From UBA1046 sp012511325 (lineage in GTDB: Bacteria; Bacillota; Clostridia; Saccharofermentanales; DTU023), in contig JBMNJZ010000001.1 of assembly GCA_050951925.1 (NCBI GenBank), positions 1,674,001 through 1,738,000 of the forward strand: a DNA stretch of 64,000 bases. The letters run 5' to 3'. Within the stretch, counting starts at the first letter, position 1, and the number at the start of each line of letters is the position of its first letter. The notes beneath the pieces are model-generated. The model did not search any database and was not told the origin of the DNA. It saw only the letters and a program-made list of their open reading frames with translations. Positions 8,668 to 18,196 of the stretch are shown in pieces. The position numbers and the translations under genes were made by a program.

Positions 8668-9405
8668 TTACATTACTTTGCTGAGGAAGATCTTCGCCCG
8701 CTCACTCTGCGTATTATTGAAAAACTCCTGCGGCGGCGCATCTTCCAGGATCCTTCCTTCATCAAGAAAGATAATCCTGCTTGCTATTTCTCTGGCAAAG
8801 CCCATCTCATGTGTCACCAATACGGTGGTAAGGCCGCTATGGGCCAGATCGGCTATTACCATCAAAACCTCTTTAATCATCTCCGGATCGAGAGCGGAAG
8901 TCGGTTCATCGAATAACATTACCTCCGGTCCCATAGCCAGAGCTCGGGCAATGGCAACTCTTTGTTTTTGCCCTCCGGACAACTTGTTCGGATAGGAGTT
9001 GACCTTATCGGACAGACCTACCCGATTCAGCAATTTAATGGCTTGCTCTTCTGCCTCCTTAGGCGCCATTCCCAGGGCCAGACGCGGTGCCAACGTAATA
9101 TTCTCCAGTACCGAAAGATGCGGGAAGAGATTAAAATGCTGGAATACCATACCGATCTTTTCCCTAACGGTATTGAGGTCCGCCTCTTTCTGCGTCTTAG
9201 CATTGACTTCGGTGTCGTGGAAATAGACCGTACCGGAGTCCGGTACCTCCAGTGAATTTAAACAGCGCAGCAAAGTCGATTTCCCCGATCCGGACGGCCC
9301 GATGATTGCTACCACTTCACCGGCTTTGATCTCCAGGTTGATCTCTTTCAGCACTTGCAGTTTGCCAAAACTCTTGGAAACATTAATTACTCTTAAGATC
9401 GACAT
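8668..9405 (-). CDS. Polar amino-acid ABC transporter, ATPase (GlnQ type)
   Basis: A 245-residue ABC ATPase at the usual length for the family. It has Walker A GPSGSGKST, the signature LSGGQKQRVAIARA, Walker B VMLFDEPTSALDPE and the switch histidine in VTHEMGFA. It energises the amino-acid importer from the cytoplasmic side. Its start overlaps the permease gene by 23 bases, so the two are coupled. Confidence 0.95.
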   Translation of the reverse strand: MSILRVINVSKSFGKLQVLKEINLEIKAGEVVAIIGPSGSGKSTLLRCLNSLEVPDSGTVYFHDTEVNAKTQKEADLNTVREKIGMVFQHFNLFPHLSVLENITLAPRLALGMAPKEAEEQAIKLLNRVGLSDKVNSYPNKLSGGQKQRVAIARALAMGPEVMLFDEPTSALDPEMIKEVLMVIADLAHSGLTTVLVTHEMGFAREIASRIIFLDEGRILEDAPPQEFFNNTQSERAKIFLSKVM

Positions 9406-10111
9406 TTAACTTCCTTTCCAGCTGACGCTGCAAGAAGGTCAGCACAGAGGTCAAAATCAGGTAAATCAAGGAGATAATCACCAAGGGTTCAAAGACCAGA
9501 TAAGTGCCCGCTTTGACAATATTACTGGTATACATCACATCAAAGATGCCCACGGTTGAAACAATGGAACTCTCTTTAATCATCTGGATAAACTCATTGC
9601 CCAGGCCCGGCAAGATAATGCGTATTGCCTGTGGGATCACGACATATTGCATATTCTGCCTGCTTGACAGTCCCAGCGAACGCGCTGCCTCAGTCTGCCC
9701 CTTGTCGATAGCATCCAGACCGCCCCGCAAAATCTCCGCTACATAAGCACTGGAATTAATACCCAGCGCAATCACCGCCGTGCTGAATTCACGTGTGCCG
9801 AAGACCGGGCTTGAGACCGGCAGCGGCGGAATAACAATTCCTATCAGAGGCAGGGCATAGAGCCAGACATAGAGCTGGACCAGCAGCGGCGTACCTCTGA
9901 TAAATAAAATGTAAAACTTAGCCAAGGCGGAAACCGGTAATAAATGGGAGCGACGCAGCAAGGTAATAAACAGACCTAAAATTGAGCCGATCGTCACCGT
10001 CACTAAGGATAATACGATCGTAACCCCCACACCTTCCAGGAAAGTAGGGATCCACCGCGTCATCCGCGAAAAATCAATCACCATCGAAGCCCATATCTGT
10101 ATAAACATCAC
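9383..10111 (-). CDS. Polar amino-acid ABC transporter, permease
   Basis: A 242-residue permease of the His/Glu/Gln/Arg family with about five membrane segments. The coupling-loop motif reads EAARSLGLSSRQNMQYVVIPQA, which docks on the ATPase. It is the first gene of the operon, with an AAGGAG site before the start. About 150 bases upstream is a near-consensus promoter, and the leader between them can fold into a closed structure, so expression is probably controlled at the RNA level. Confidence 0.93.
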   Translation of the reverse strand: MMFIQIWASMVIDFSRMTRWIPTFLEGVGVTIVLSLVTVTIGSILGLFITLLRRSHLLPVSALAKFYILFIRGTPLLVQLYVWLYALPLIGIVIPPLPVSSPVFGTREFSTAVIALGINSSAYVAEILRGGLDAIDKGQTEAARSLGLSSRQNMQYVVIPQAIRIILPGLGNEFIQMIKESSIVSTVGIFDVMYTSNIVKAGTYLVFEPLVIISLIYLILTSVLTFLQRQLERKLNVDLKSN

Positions 10112-10170
10112 TCCTTGTTTCTCCTCGCCCTATACTTCATTTAATTAATAATCTATACATATATTTAATG

Positions 10171-10259
10171 ATTACCTTGAATAAAGCATTCGACCCATCT
10201 GTTGCCGGTGCCCAGGCGAGTCGATGTCACCTCGCTTATCTATTTTAATTCAAGATAAT
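10171..10259 (-). ncRNA. Candidate structured leader RNA (riboswitch-like) of the amino-acid transport operon
   Basis: On the minus strand the segment is closed by a 12-bp stem (10248-10259 with 10171-10182, one G-U pair). The stem's 5' edge falls at the predicted transcription start. Inside is a hairpin with arms 10231-10235 and 10216-10220 and a ten-base loop. Part of that loop and arm (10220-10226, CATCGAC on the RNA) can instead pair with 10187-10194 (GTCGAATG, one bulge), giving a pseudoknot or a switch. I do not recognise it as any riboswitch class I know. Ligand, if any, unknown. Confidence 0.5.
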
Positions 10260-10264
10260 GAATA

Positions 10265-10292
10265 ATTATATATTACAATATACCCCTGTCAA
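10265..10292 (-). promoter_or_regulatory. Near-consensus promoter of the amino-acid transport operon
   Basis: On the minus strand TTGACA (10287-10292) and TATAAT (10265-10270) are separated by 16 bases. Predicted transcription starts near 10258, giving a leader of about 147 bases before the permease gene. Confidence 0.8.
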
Positions 10293-10542
10293 GTGCAAAT
10301 CTTAACAAGTTTTAATCAGGAATTAGCCTGTTTTGCTATTTTCTGCACAATAATAGTTTCTTTACCGGGATTAAAGGTCGATAAAAATTAGAATCAGACC
10401 ACAATTGGTTTGGGATAGGCATACGGTAAAATGAATAATAAGACAGAAAATTTTTTGAATATGATTTCCATTCTAAATATGAAAGCGACTTGGCGCTTGA
10501 GTATACAGGAATATAATGGTGGAGCTTTTGTAAGGCGCAAAG

Positions 10543-10575
10543 GCAGTAGCGGCGACTGGAACGCGCCGCTACTGC
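10543..10575 (-). terminator. Hairpin after the thioredoxin-like lipoprotein gene
   Basis: A 12-bp perfect GC-rich stem (10543-10554 with 10564-10575) with a nine-base loop lies 58 bases past the stop. It is followed on the minus strand by a moderately T-rich stretch. Confidence 0.6.
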
Positions 10576-10632
10576 GTAGTCACCTGTCAACACAGCTTAG
10601 CTGCGCTATACGATATTTAATGTCGGTACAAA

Positions 10633-11355
10633 TTATGGCTGTGATGCTTGGGACAGTGCCAGATCAATATTCTCACGCATTTGCTCCAGAGTCATGGAGC
10701 CGACAACTACTTTGCCGATCAAATTGCCCTTACTGTCCATAAAGAAGGTTGTAGGTACCGCTTGCACCCCCGCCAGGATCGAACGGATAATCGAGTCGCT
10801 GGCCAAAATATTGGTGAATTCGATACCGGCGTCGCTGACCATTTGATTTGCAATCTCCAGCAGAGCCTGATCAGGCTCATTCTCACTGATATCACTGACA
10901 ATACCCATGAAACCGACCTCTTTGTCTGCGTACTCCCTGGCAACCTGAGCCAGATCAGGCATCTCTTCCAGACACGGCGGACAAAATGTTGCCCATACAT
11001 TCACCAGCGTCACTTTATAGTCAGCCAATTTGGCATGAGTTATTTTCTCATTTCCCAGGCTGGTCGATTCGAAAATCCAATATACCTCGGGTTCCTCGGT
11101 TTTGGTTGTCGCTGCTGCATCCCGGGATTCAGTCGCAGTGCTTATAGCGTCGGTCGTCTCTGCCTCGGCTTCGGTAACCCCATTGGCCGCAGTTTCTTCA
11201 AGCTCTGTCTCACTGCCCACGGGCGCGGGACTGTTAGCTTCCGTCTTCGTTGCTTCTGCGGATTTTTTGTCGGCACAGGCGGTTGACAATATTACCATCG
11301 CCAATGCCAGCAGTACAGCAAGCAACTTCCAATATTTATTTTGCGAAGGCGCCAT
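10633..11355 (-). CDS. Thioredoxin-like lipoprotein (TlpA/ResA family)
   Basis: A 240-residue exported protein. The signal peptide ends in a lipobox (ILSTAC, Cys27). A Thr/Glu/Ala-rich linker runs to about residue 85. A thioredoxin fold follows, with the active site WATFCPPCLEEMP and the cis-proline loop AVPTTFF. It probably acts outside the membrane as a thiol-disulfide reductant or in delivery of an oxidised substrate. No cytochrome maturation or CcdA gene is adjacent, so its electron donor is not visible here. A GAGGT site lies about ten bases before the start. It is 267 bases downstream of lepA and probably a separate unit. Confidence 0.9.
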   Translation of the reverse strand: MAPSQNKYWKLLAVLLALAMVILSTACADKKSAEATKTEANSPAPVGSETELEETAANGVTEAEAETTDAISTATESRDAAATTKTEEPEVYWIFESTSLGNEKITHAKLADYKVTLVNVWATFCPPCLEEMPDLAQVAREYADKEVGFMGIVSDISENEPDQALLEIANQMVSDAGIEFTNILASDSIIRSILAGVQAVPTTFFMDSKGNLIGKVVVGSMTLEQMRENIDLALSQASQP

Positions 11356-11622
11356 AAATTGTGTACCTCATTTCATTTATCAGTAATGCCGGATCACAGT
11401 TTAATGATCCGGCACCCGTTAAGCTCTCCACTTATTTTAGATAAGAGTATGATAACTGGCAAAAAATGCGCAGATACAGGTCATATGTTACTGAAATTGC
11501 CGAATAGAAACGACAACAGGGATGACAACGCCGGCCCGGAGGATAGCTTTGTTACTAAAAGTGTAGGCATTAACAGAACCGCTAGATAACATCATGCCGA
11601 TTGATTGAAACAGGCAGTCTTA

Positions 11623-13431
11623 TTATTCGTCCAGCTTGAGTACGCTCATAAACGCTTCCTGCGGAACTTCGACCGAACCTACATGCCGCATACGTTTCTT
11701 GCCCTCTTTTTGCTTCTCCAGCAATTTCTTCTTGCGGCTGATATCACCACCATAGCATTTGGCAGTCACATCCTTGCGATAGGCCCGCACAGTTTCACGG
11801 GCAATTATTTTGCCGCCGATAGCCGCTTGAATCGGCACTTCGAACTGATGGCGCGGGATATTTTGTTGTAATTTCTCAGTCATATGCCGACCGCGAGCAT
11901 AGGCATGATCACGGTGCACAATGAAGGTCAGCGCATCAACCGGTTCATTATTGATCAGTATATCCAGCTTGACCAGATCAGACGGCTCATAGCCTTTCAG
12001 CTCATAGTCCAGTGAAGCATAGCCGCGCGAGCGCGACTTCAGAGCATCAAAGAAATCGTAGATGATCTCGTTAAGAGGCATTTCATAATGCAAATTGGCC
12101 CGATTAGCATCCAGATATTCCGTGGTCAGATAGAGTCCGCGGCGATCCTGACACAGACTCATGATATTGCCGATATATTCTTTCGGCGTCATGATCGAAG
12201 CGCGCACGATCGGTTCCTCAATCGCTTCAATCTTGTCCGGCTCGGGCATATTAGTCGGATTATCCAACTTGACCTTACTGCCGTCTTTCAGGCGGAGATG
12301 ATATTCCACGGAGGGCGCTGTTGTGATCAGATCGAGATTAAACTCGCGCTCCAAGCGCTCCTGAATGATCTCATAGTGCAAAAGGCCCAGAAAGCCGCAA
12401 CGAAAGCCAAAGCCCAGAGCCACGGATGTCTCGGGCTCAAAGGATAGAGCTGCGTCATTGAGCTGGACCTTCTCCAGAGCATCGCGGAGCGCGGGGTAGT
12501 CAGCGCCGTCGATCGGGTACATGCCGCAAAATACCATCTGTTGGACAGGCTTATAGCCCGGCAGCGGACTGGCCGCCGGTGTTTGTTTCAGCGTCACGGT
12601 ATCCCCTACTGCCGTGTCGCGAACATTCTTAATGCTGGCAATAATATAGCCGACATCCCCAGCTATCAGTTTGTCTGACTCCATGAACGAACCCGGATGG
12701 AAATAACCAACTTCAGTGACTGTAAAGCTCTTCCCGGTATTCATCATCAGAATTTCGTCACCGGTTTCGACTTGCCCCTGGCGAATATTAACATGTACAA
12801 TCACGCCCCTATAGGTGTCATATTGGGAGTCAAAGATCAAAGCCTGCAAAGGAGCGTTCTCATCTCCTTCGGGAGCTGGCAGCTTTTCAACAACTTGCCG
12901 CAATACTTCTTCAATGCCTATATCTTCTTTGGCGGAAATCAGAGGGACTGTTGACGCATCGAGACCGATCACATCTTCAATCTCTTGTTTTATCTCATCC
13001 GGCCTGGCCGCCGGCAGGTCAATTTTATTGATCACGGGTAGGATCTCCAGATCGGCGTCGATCGCCAGATAGGCATTGGCCAGTGTCTGAGCTTCAATGC
13101 CTTGCGCCGCATCCACAACCAGAATGGCGCCGTCACAGGCAGCCAGCGAACGAGAAACTTCATAATTGAAATCGACATGACCGGGCGTGTCAATCAAATT
13201 CAAAACATAGCTTTCACCGTCCGGTGCCCGGTAGCTCATGCGCACCGCCTGCGCCTTGATCGTAATGCCGCGCTCCCGCTCCAGATCCATATTGTCCAGA
13301 ACCTGACTTTGCATCTCCCTCCTGGTCAGAACGCCTGTATGCTCGATCAGGCGGTCAGATAAAGTTGACTTGCCGTGATCGATATGAGCAATAATGCAAA
13401 AATTTCTCACATTTTGCCTTTGACCTATCAT
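11623..13431 (-). CDS. lepA: Elongation factor 4 (back-translocase LepA)
   Basis: A 602-residue translational GTPase of the usual LepA length. GTPase motifs are AHIDHGKST, DTPGHVDF and NKIDLP. The C-terminal LepA-specific domain contains RGYASLDYELKGY and the end GKKRMRHVGSVEVPQEAF. It acts on stalled or mistranslocated ribosomes. An AGGAG site lies nine bases before the ATG. It follows the second signal peptidase gene by 46 bases, the familiar lepB-lepA association. Confidence 0.98.
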   Translation of the reverse strand: MIGQRQNVRNFCIIAHIDHGKSTLSDRLIEHTGVLTRREMQSQVLDNMDLERERGITIKAQAVRMSYRAPDGESYVLNLIDTPGHVDFNYEVSRSLAACDGAILVVDAAQGIEAQTLANAYLAIDADLEILPVINKIDLPAARPDEIKQEIEDVIGLDASTVPLISAKEDIGIEEVLRQVVEKLPAPEGDENAPLQALIFDSQYDTYRGVIVHVNIRQGQVETGDEILMMNTGKSFTVTEVGYFHPGSFMESDKLIAGDVGYIIASIKNVRDTAVGDTVTLKQTPAASPLPGYKPVQQMVFCGMYPIDGADYPALRDALEKVQLNDAALSFEPETSVALGFGFRCGFLGLLHYEIIQERLEREFNLDLITTAPSVEYHLRLKDGSKVKLDNPTNMPEPDKIEAIEEPIVRASIMTPKEYIGNIMSLCQDRRGLYLTTEYLDANRANLHYEMPLNEIIYDFFDALKSRSRGYASLDYELKGYEPSDLVKLDILINNEPVDALTFIVHRDHAYARGRHMTEKLQQNIPRHQFEVPIQAAIGGKIIARETVRAYRKDVTAKCYGGDISRKKKLLEKQKEGKKRMRHVGSVEVPQEAFMSVLKLDE

Positions 13432-13477
13432 CTAAAAATACTCCTACTATTTATGTATATATTTTATTTTTGTCAAG

Positions 13478-14182
13478 CTACGGTTTGCCCAGACGGTTAA
13501 AGGGATAAAATCTGATCAGAACCTCGCCACTGATATCTTTCTTTTTGACCGGGCCGAAATATCTGCTATCCTGGCTTTGCTGCCGATTATCGCCCATAAT
13601 ATAGTATTCATCCGCAGCCAGAGTCACCGACCGAAACTCATCTCGGACCGCGTCAGTCTTAAGGCCAGCGGGGAGATAGTCTTCCTCTAAGGCATTGCCG
13701 TCAATGTGAACCCGTCCGTCCTTAATCTCAACCAATTCACCGGGCAGACCGATCACCCTTTTGACAATATAGGTCTCGCCGCTACTGCCAAGCAGCTGTG
13801 AGCGGCAGGTAATAATATCGCCTCTGGAGATACCGCCAAAATAGCGGGAAACTTTCTCCACCAGGAGCTCATCCCTATTGTAGAGAGTAGGAACCATAGA
13901 ATCACCGAATACGGTATTGCGTTGCAGTACAAACTGAGATATAAATATTCCGATCAACAGCCAGATAACAATAAAACGCGCCCAGGAGAAAAAGTTTTTA
14001 CGTCGCTCTGCGGCTTTGTCCGTCGGATCAGACTTCCGGTCATCATTTTCGGCAGCCTCAGCTGCCGGATCAGTCTGAGGCAAACCGGCATCCGCCGGTT
14101 CTGTGGCAGTGGCAGAATTGTAAACCGCCGCCTCAACCTCATCAGAAAGATAATTGTTCTCTTGATCTAATCTCATTTGCAT
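13478..14182 (-). CDS. lepB: Signal peptidase I (second copy)
   Basis: A 234-residue type I signal peptidase. The first 60 residues are an acidic, Ala/Glu/Asp-rich cytoplasmic tail, followed by a membrane segment (WARFIVIWLLIGIFIS). The catalytic serine is in FGDSMVPTL and the lysine in YIVKRVIG, and the box GDNRQQSQDSR is present. Located between aspS and lepA on the same strand, it is the likely general signal peptidase. It differs clearly from the copy at 1018-1656. Confidence 0.95.
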   Translation of the reverse strand: MQMRLDQENNYLSDEVEAAVYNSATATEPADAGLPQTDPAAEAAENDDRKSDPTDKAAERRKNFFSWARFIVIWLLIGIFISQFVLQRNTVFGDSMVPTLYNRDELLVEKVSRYFGGISRGDIITCRSQLLGSSGETYIVKRVIGLPGELVEIKDGRVHIDGNALEEDYLPAGLKTDAVRDEFRSVTLAADEYYIMGDNRQQSQDSRYFGPVKKKDISGEVLIRFYPFNRLGKP

Positions 14183-14221
14183 CAGCCTTCTTGCTGAAAC
14201 TTCCGGTCCCCAGCCCCGGCC

Positions 14222-16039
14222 TCAGTCTAATTCAGCATCCATATCGTCTGTGACGATACATTTCTTCGCCTGACTAAGCGCCAGTCCCAACTCTGCCAGC
14301 TGCTGCTCATCCACTTGTCCGGGCGCCCCAGTCAGCGGGCAAGAGGAATTTTGCACTTTAGGAAAGGCGATAACCTCTCTGATACTGGCCTCCTCAGCCA
14401 GCAGCATCAGCAAGCGATCAAGGCCGTAGGCAATTCCGCCGTGGGGCGGCACCCCGTACTGGAAAGCCTCCAGCAGGAATCCAAATCTCTCGGCAACCAC
14501 CTCCGGGCTCAGACCCAAGAGCTCGAACATGCGCTTCTGAAGTTCCTGATCGTGAATTCTGATGCTGCCGCCGCCCAGCTCGACACCGTTCAGGACAATA
14601 TCGTAAGCCTCGGCTCTCACCTGTTCGGGCGCTGTCTCCAGCAAATTCATATCTTCAGCCAGCGGTGCGGTAAAAGGATGGTGCTTGGCTACCAACCGCT
14701 GCTCTGTCTCATCATATTCAAAGAGCGGAAACTCCGTCACCCAGAGCAGCTGCCACTGTCCCTCCGGAATTAAATTCAACCTGCGGGCAGTTTCCAGACG
14801 CAGCTCTCCCAGCGCGGTCAGCGCTATTTCCGTCTTGCTGTCAGCAATAATCAGGATCAGATCATCAGGACCTGCCTTACAGCGGTCAGCGATAGCGGCA
14901 ATCTGTCCGGGCTTAAGAAATTTCAGGAACGAGCCGCGCGCTTCCGGAGCCGGCACTAACCAGGCCAGACCCCTGGCGCGATAAGTCTTGACATACTCGC
15001 CCAGACTATCGATCTGTTTGCGCGAGAGATTAGAACCGCCGGGAACGGTGATGGCGCGCACGGCGCCCCCGGCTGCCAGAGCTGTAGCAAAGGCTGCGAA
15101 CTCACTGTCATGGAACAGATCGGACAGATCACAAATTTCCATGCCAAAGCGCAGATCAGGTTTGTCTGAGCCAAATCTGGCCATTGCCTCCCGCCAGGTC
15201 AGCCGCGGCAGAGGAAGCTCCAGCTCAATCTCCTTCAACTCGGAAAAAAGGGTAGCCAAGAATTTCTCATTGACGGCAAGTACATCTTCGCGATTAACAA
15301 AAGCCATCTCCAAGTCAATCTGAGTAAATTCCGGCTGGCGATCGGCGCGCAGATCTTCATCGCGGAAACAGCGGGCAATCTGCAGATAACGGTCATAGCC
15401 ACCCAGCATCAGCAATTGCTTGAACAGCTGAGGTGATTGCGGCAAGGCAAAGAACTGGCCGTTAAAGATGCGGGATGGCACCAGATAGTCGCGGGCGCCC
15501 TCGGGAGTACTTTTTATCAGCATCGGTGTCTCAATCTCCAGAAAGCCTTCGCGATCAAAGAACTCGCGCACCAGCATAGTAACACGATGCCTAAGATGCA
15601 GATTTTTCTGCATAGGGGCTCGGCGCAGATCGAGATAACGGTATTTAAGACGCAGAGCCTCATTAGCGCCGGCATCGTCCTCAATATAAAAGGGAGGTGT
15701 CTTAGCGGCAGATAAGATTCTCAGCTCCTCGACCCACAGCTCCAGATCGCCTGTCTCCATCTTGGGATTGATCGCACTGCGCTCTCGCAGCACCCCCTGA
15801 ACCGCCAGCACATATTCACTTCTAACCGAGATAGCCTTGGTTCGCATCTCATCCGGACTGTCATCATCCAGCACCAGCTGCACTTCTCCGCTGCGATCGC
15901 GCAGAGTAATAAAAATAAGGCCGCCAAGATCCCGTTGTTTGTGACACCAGCCCATCAGAGTAAGTCTGGCGCCAATCATATTGCGGTTAACTTCCGCGCA
16001 GCGGCAACTGCGTGTCCAGCCTTGGATTGTTTCTGCCAT
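14222..16039 (-). CDS. aspS: Aspartyl-tRNA synthetase
   Basis: A 605-residue bacterial-type class II synthetase. It has an N-terminal OB fold with RDLGGLIFITLRDRSG, motif 2 FRDEDLRADRQPEFTQID, a GAD insertion domain in the middle and motif 3 GIAYGLDRLLMLL. It charges tRNA-Asp in the cytoplasm. Its length fits the bacterial form. The gene is divergent from the lipid kinase gene at 16325 and lies 39 bases before the signal peptidase gene, so the downstream genes may be cotranscribed. Confidence 0.98.
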   Translation of the reverse strand: MAETIQGWTRSCRCAEVNRNMIGARLTLMGWCHKQRDLGGLIFITLRDRSGEVQLVLDDDSPDEMRTKAISVRSEYVLAVQGVLRERSAINPKMETGDLELWVEELRILSAAKTPPFYIEDDAGANEALRLKYRYLDLRRAPMQKNLHLRHRVTMLVREFFDREGFLEIETPMLIKSTPEGARDYLVPSRIFNGQFFALPQSPQLFKQLLMLGGYDRYLQIARCFRDEDLRADRQPEFTQIDLEMAFVNREDVLAVNEKFLATLFSELKEIELELPLPRLTWREAMARFGSDKPDLRFGMEICDLSDLFHDSEFAAFATALAAGGAVRAITVPGGSNLSRKQIDSLGEYVKTYRARGLAWLVPAPEARGSFLKFLKPGQIAAIADRCKAGPDDLILIIADSKTEIALTALGELRLETARRLNLIPEGQWQLLWVTEFPLFEYDETEQRLVAKHHPFTAPLAEDMNLLETAPEQVRAEAYDIVLNGVELGGGSIRIHDQELQKRMFELLGLSPEVVAERFGFLLEAFQYGVPPHGGIAYGLDRLLMLLAEEASIREVIAFPKVQNSSCPLTGAPGQVDEQQLAELGLALSQAKKCIVTDDMDAELD

Positions 16040-16271
16040 ATTCAGGACCCATCTCCCTCTATTGTTCTAAATGATTGCACAAAAGTGCGAAAGCTCAGAA
16101 CCGCCGCACTATGCTGCATTATTATACAGCAAATAATAAGACCTTTCACGAACAGGTCTATTCAGGCATGAACTCCTTGAGACCGATAACCAGAGCTTCC
16201 ATATCCCGCCCCGCCACTACGCAGTTTTGTGCCACTGCCTTCCGGCCACCCTAATTCGCCCAAGATAATTG

Positions 16272-16280
16272 TGATATAAT
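16272..16280 (+). promoter_or_regulatory. Extended -10 promoter of the lipid kinase gene
   Basis: TGATATAAT is an extended -10 element about 45 bases before the gene. The -35 region is weak, as is common for extended -10 promoters. Confidence 0.6.
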
Positions 16281-16324
16281 CCAGTCTAGATCATGATCGC
16301 TTGAATTGGAATTGAGGTATGAGT

Positions 16325-17251
16325 ATGCGGCTTTTAGCCATCATCAATCCTGCGGCCGGCCGGGAAAGCTTTCAAAAGGACATCCGCGATATGCTGGAGC
16401 ATCTGCCATCCCAGGACCGCTACAACACAGTAGATATTAGCACAACGGATCGACAGGATCATGCCTTTGATCTGGCCCGACACAATGGCGATGATTATGA
16501 CATAATCGTCGCCGTAGGCGGAGACGGCACCGTGCATGAAGTAGTCAACGGCCTGATCAAAGGCGGTCATCAAACACCCTTGGCCATTGTCGCCGCCGGT
16601 ACGGTAAACGATTTCGCCGTAGCAATGAAACTCCCCTCAAAGGTGGAAGCAATTCGGGAGATGCTGCTGAACCCTCAGATCCGCTCGATTGACCTCGGCC
16701 GCTGCGAAAACGACTATTTCTTTAATGTCTGCGCCGGTGGCCTGCTGGCCGATGTCGCCTATCGCACGACCAGGCGCAGCAAGACTCTTTTGGGCCGGCT
16801 GGCCTATGTCCTTAATGCCACAGTTGATCTGCCGGTTCGTCTTTTCAAGCCGCTACATCTGAGTATCGAGGCCGATGATGACAAAATTGAAGGCCCGATG
16901 TATCTATTCATGGTCTGCAATACCCGTAGCGTAGGCGGCTTCCGCACCATCGCCCCCAAATCTACACCCGAAGACGGCCTTCTGGATATCATCGCTGTCC
17001 GTGCCGATGGTCCCCTCGCTATCGGCTCTATGGCCACTCTGATGCTCCGAACCCTGAACAGCAGCCATGTCGAACATCGCAATTTCTATTACAGGCAGTC
17101 AACTAAAGTAACCGTAATTGAACTTGAGAACAAAGAAACTCTGCTCGATATGGACGGCGAACAAAAAGGCGCACTGCCGGCAACGATCGAGGTTGTACCT
17201 GCCATTCTTCCGCTGGTTGTACCCCAAAACTATTCTGCTAAATATAGCTAA
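16325..17251 (+). CDS. Diacylglycerol kinase-like lipid kinase (YegS/BmrU family)
   Basis: About 308 residues. Two ATGs occur six bases apart; the GAGGT site touches the first (16319) and is correctly spaced for the second, so 16325 is preferred. The N-terminal NPAAGR and the nucleotide motif GGDGTVHEVVNGL mark the DAGK catalytic domain. The C-terminal beta region includes GGFRTIAPKSTPEDGLLDI. It would phosphorylate diacylglycerol or a related lipid at the membrane face. It is the first gene of the plus-strand run leading into ptb and buk, with only ten bases between them, so it may be cotranscribed. The link to acid production is not obvious. Confidence 0.92.
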   Translation: MRLLAIINPAAGRESFQKDIRDMLEHLPSQDRYNTVDISTTDRQDHAFDLARHNGDDYDIIVAVGGDGTVHEVVNGLIKGGHQTPLAIVAAGTVNDFAVAMKLPSKVEAIREMLLNPQIRSIDLGRCENDYFFNVCAGGLLADVAYRTTRRSKTLLGRLAYVLNATVDLPVRLFKPLHLSIEADDDKIEGPMYLFMVCNTRSVGGFRTIAPKSTPEDGLLDIIAVRADGPLAIGSMATLMLRTLNSSHVEHRNFYYRQSTKVTVIELENKETLLDMDGEQKGALPATIEVVPAILPLVVPQNYSAKYS

Positions 17252-17261
17252 GGAGCATTTG

Positions 17262-18194
17262 ATGATCCCATCTTTTATTGCCATGAGTGAGCAAATTAAG
17301 GCAGGGAGCCGACAGCGCATCGCTGTAGCCAATGCGCAGGATAAAGATGTTTTGCTGTCCCTTGATCAGGCTGCCAAATCGGGATTGGCTGAACCGCTTC
17401 TGATCGGTGAGCCTCAAGCAATTACCGCCCTGATGCGGCAATTAGATATTGCGCCCGACAACTATGAGATCATTGCGGCCCCTGATGAGGTAGAGGCCTG
17501 TCGCATGGCCATACGCCTGGTACGTGAAAAAAAGGCCGATGCTGTGATGAAGGGTCTCGTCAGCACTTCAATTATTCTCAGAGCCATACTGGATAAAGAA
17601 AACGGGATCAGGGCCGGCCGCCTTCTGTCACATATCGGTTTATTTTATGTTGAAGAATTAGGCCGCTTCCTGATAGTTACCGATGCCGCGATGACCATTC
17701 TCCCCGATCTGGAGAAAAAGCGGGGCATCCTGGACAATGCCGTCACCGCTGCTCGCCTGCTCGGACTGGATGAACCGCGAGTAGCCTGTATCTGCGCGGT
17801 AGAAAAAGTGAACCCGGACATGCCAGCCACGGTAGATGCGGCGGAGCTGGTTCGACTGAATCAAAAGGGAGGCATCCGAAATTGTCTGATCGGCGGGCCT
17901 CTGGCGCTGGACAATGCTCTCTTTGCAGAGGCAGCCAAAGTTAAAAATATTGTCGATCCTGTGGCCGGCAAGGCCGATATTTTGCTGATGCCGAATATTG
18001 AGGCCGGCAATATCTGTTATAAAATGCTGGCCTTTATCTGTCAGTCATCCGCTGCGGGACTGGTCCTGGGCGCCGGTGCGCCCGTTATTCTCACCTCGCG
18101 CAGTGACAACGAAATGACCAAGTTAAATTCGATCATCCTGGCACTTTATCTGGCTGCCCGCAAAAATCAAATGGTTACAGAAAGCGAGCAATAA
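17262..18194 (+). CDS. ptb: Phosphate butyryltransferase (branched-chain acyl type likely)
   Basis: 310 residues. The longer open frame from 17118 is rejected because AGGAG at 17250-17254 fits the ATG at 17262 and the added residues overlap the kinase gene. The protein is of the PTA/PTB family, with DAVMKGLVSTS and a C-terminal GAPVILTSRSD. It converts an acyl-CoA and phosphate to acyl phosphate and CoA. Two bases separate it from the butyrate kinase gene. Because the operon also encodes a branched-chain 2-oxoacid oxidoreductase and IlvE, isobutyryl-, isovaleryl- and 2-methylbutyryl-CoA are the likely substrates; this is inference. Confidence 0.93.
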   Translation: MIPSFIAMSEQIKAGSRQRIAVANAQDKDVLLSLDQAAKSGLAEPLLIGEPQAITALMRQLDIAPDNYEIIAAPDEVEACRMAIRLVREKKADAVMKGLVSTSIILRAILDKENGIRAGRLLSHIGLFYVEELGRFLIVTDAAMTILPDLEKKRGILDNAVTAARLLGLDEPRVACICAVEKVNPDMPATVDAAELVRLNQKGGIRNCLIGGPLALDNALFAEAAKVKNIVDPVAGKADILLMPNIEAGNICYKMLAFICQSSAAGLVLGAGAPVILTSRSDNEMTKLNSIILALYLAARKNQMVTESEQ

Positions 18195-18196
18195 TC

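Larger units (their letters stand above)
10112..10632. other. Intergenic region: leader RNA, promoter and a terminator
   Basis: No protein gene is supported. From right to left it holds the terminator of the thioredoxin-like lipoprotein (10543-10575), an AT-rich stretch, the minus-strand promoter (10265-10292) and a structured leader (10171-10259) for the amino-acid transport operon. Confidence 0.6.

Noticed and set aside
10171..10259. SAM (S-box), lysine or THF riboswitch
   Set aside because: A GGCAAC and a GAGGTG segment look suggestive, but the S-box and L-box cores and their spacing are absent.
17118..17261. N-terminal extension of the phosphate butyryltransferase frame
   Set aside because: It overlaps the kinase gene in another frame, and AGGAG fits the ATG at 17262.
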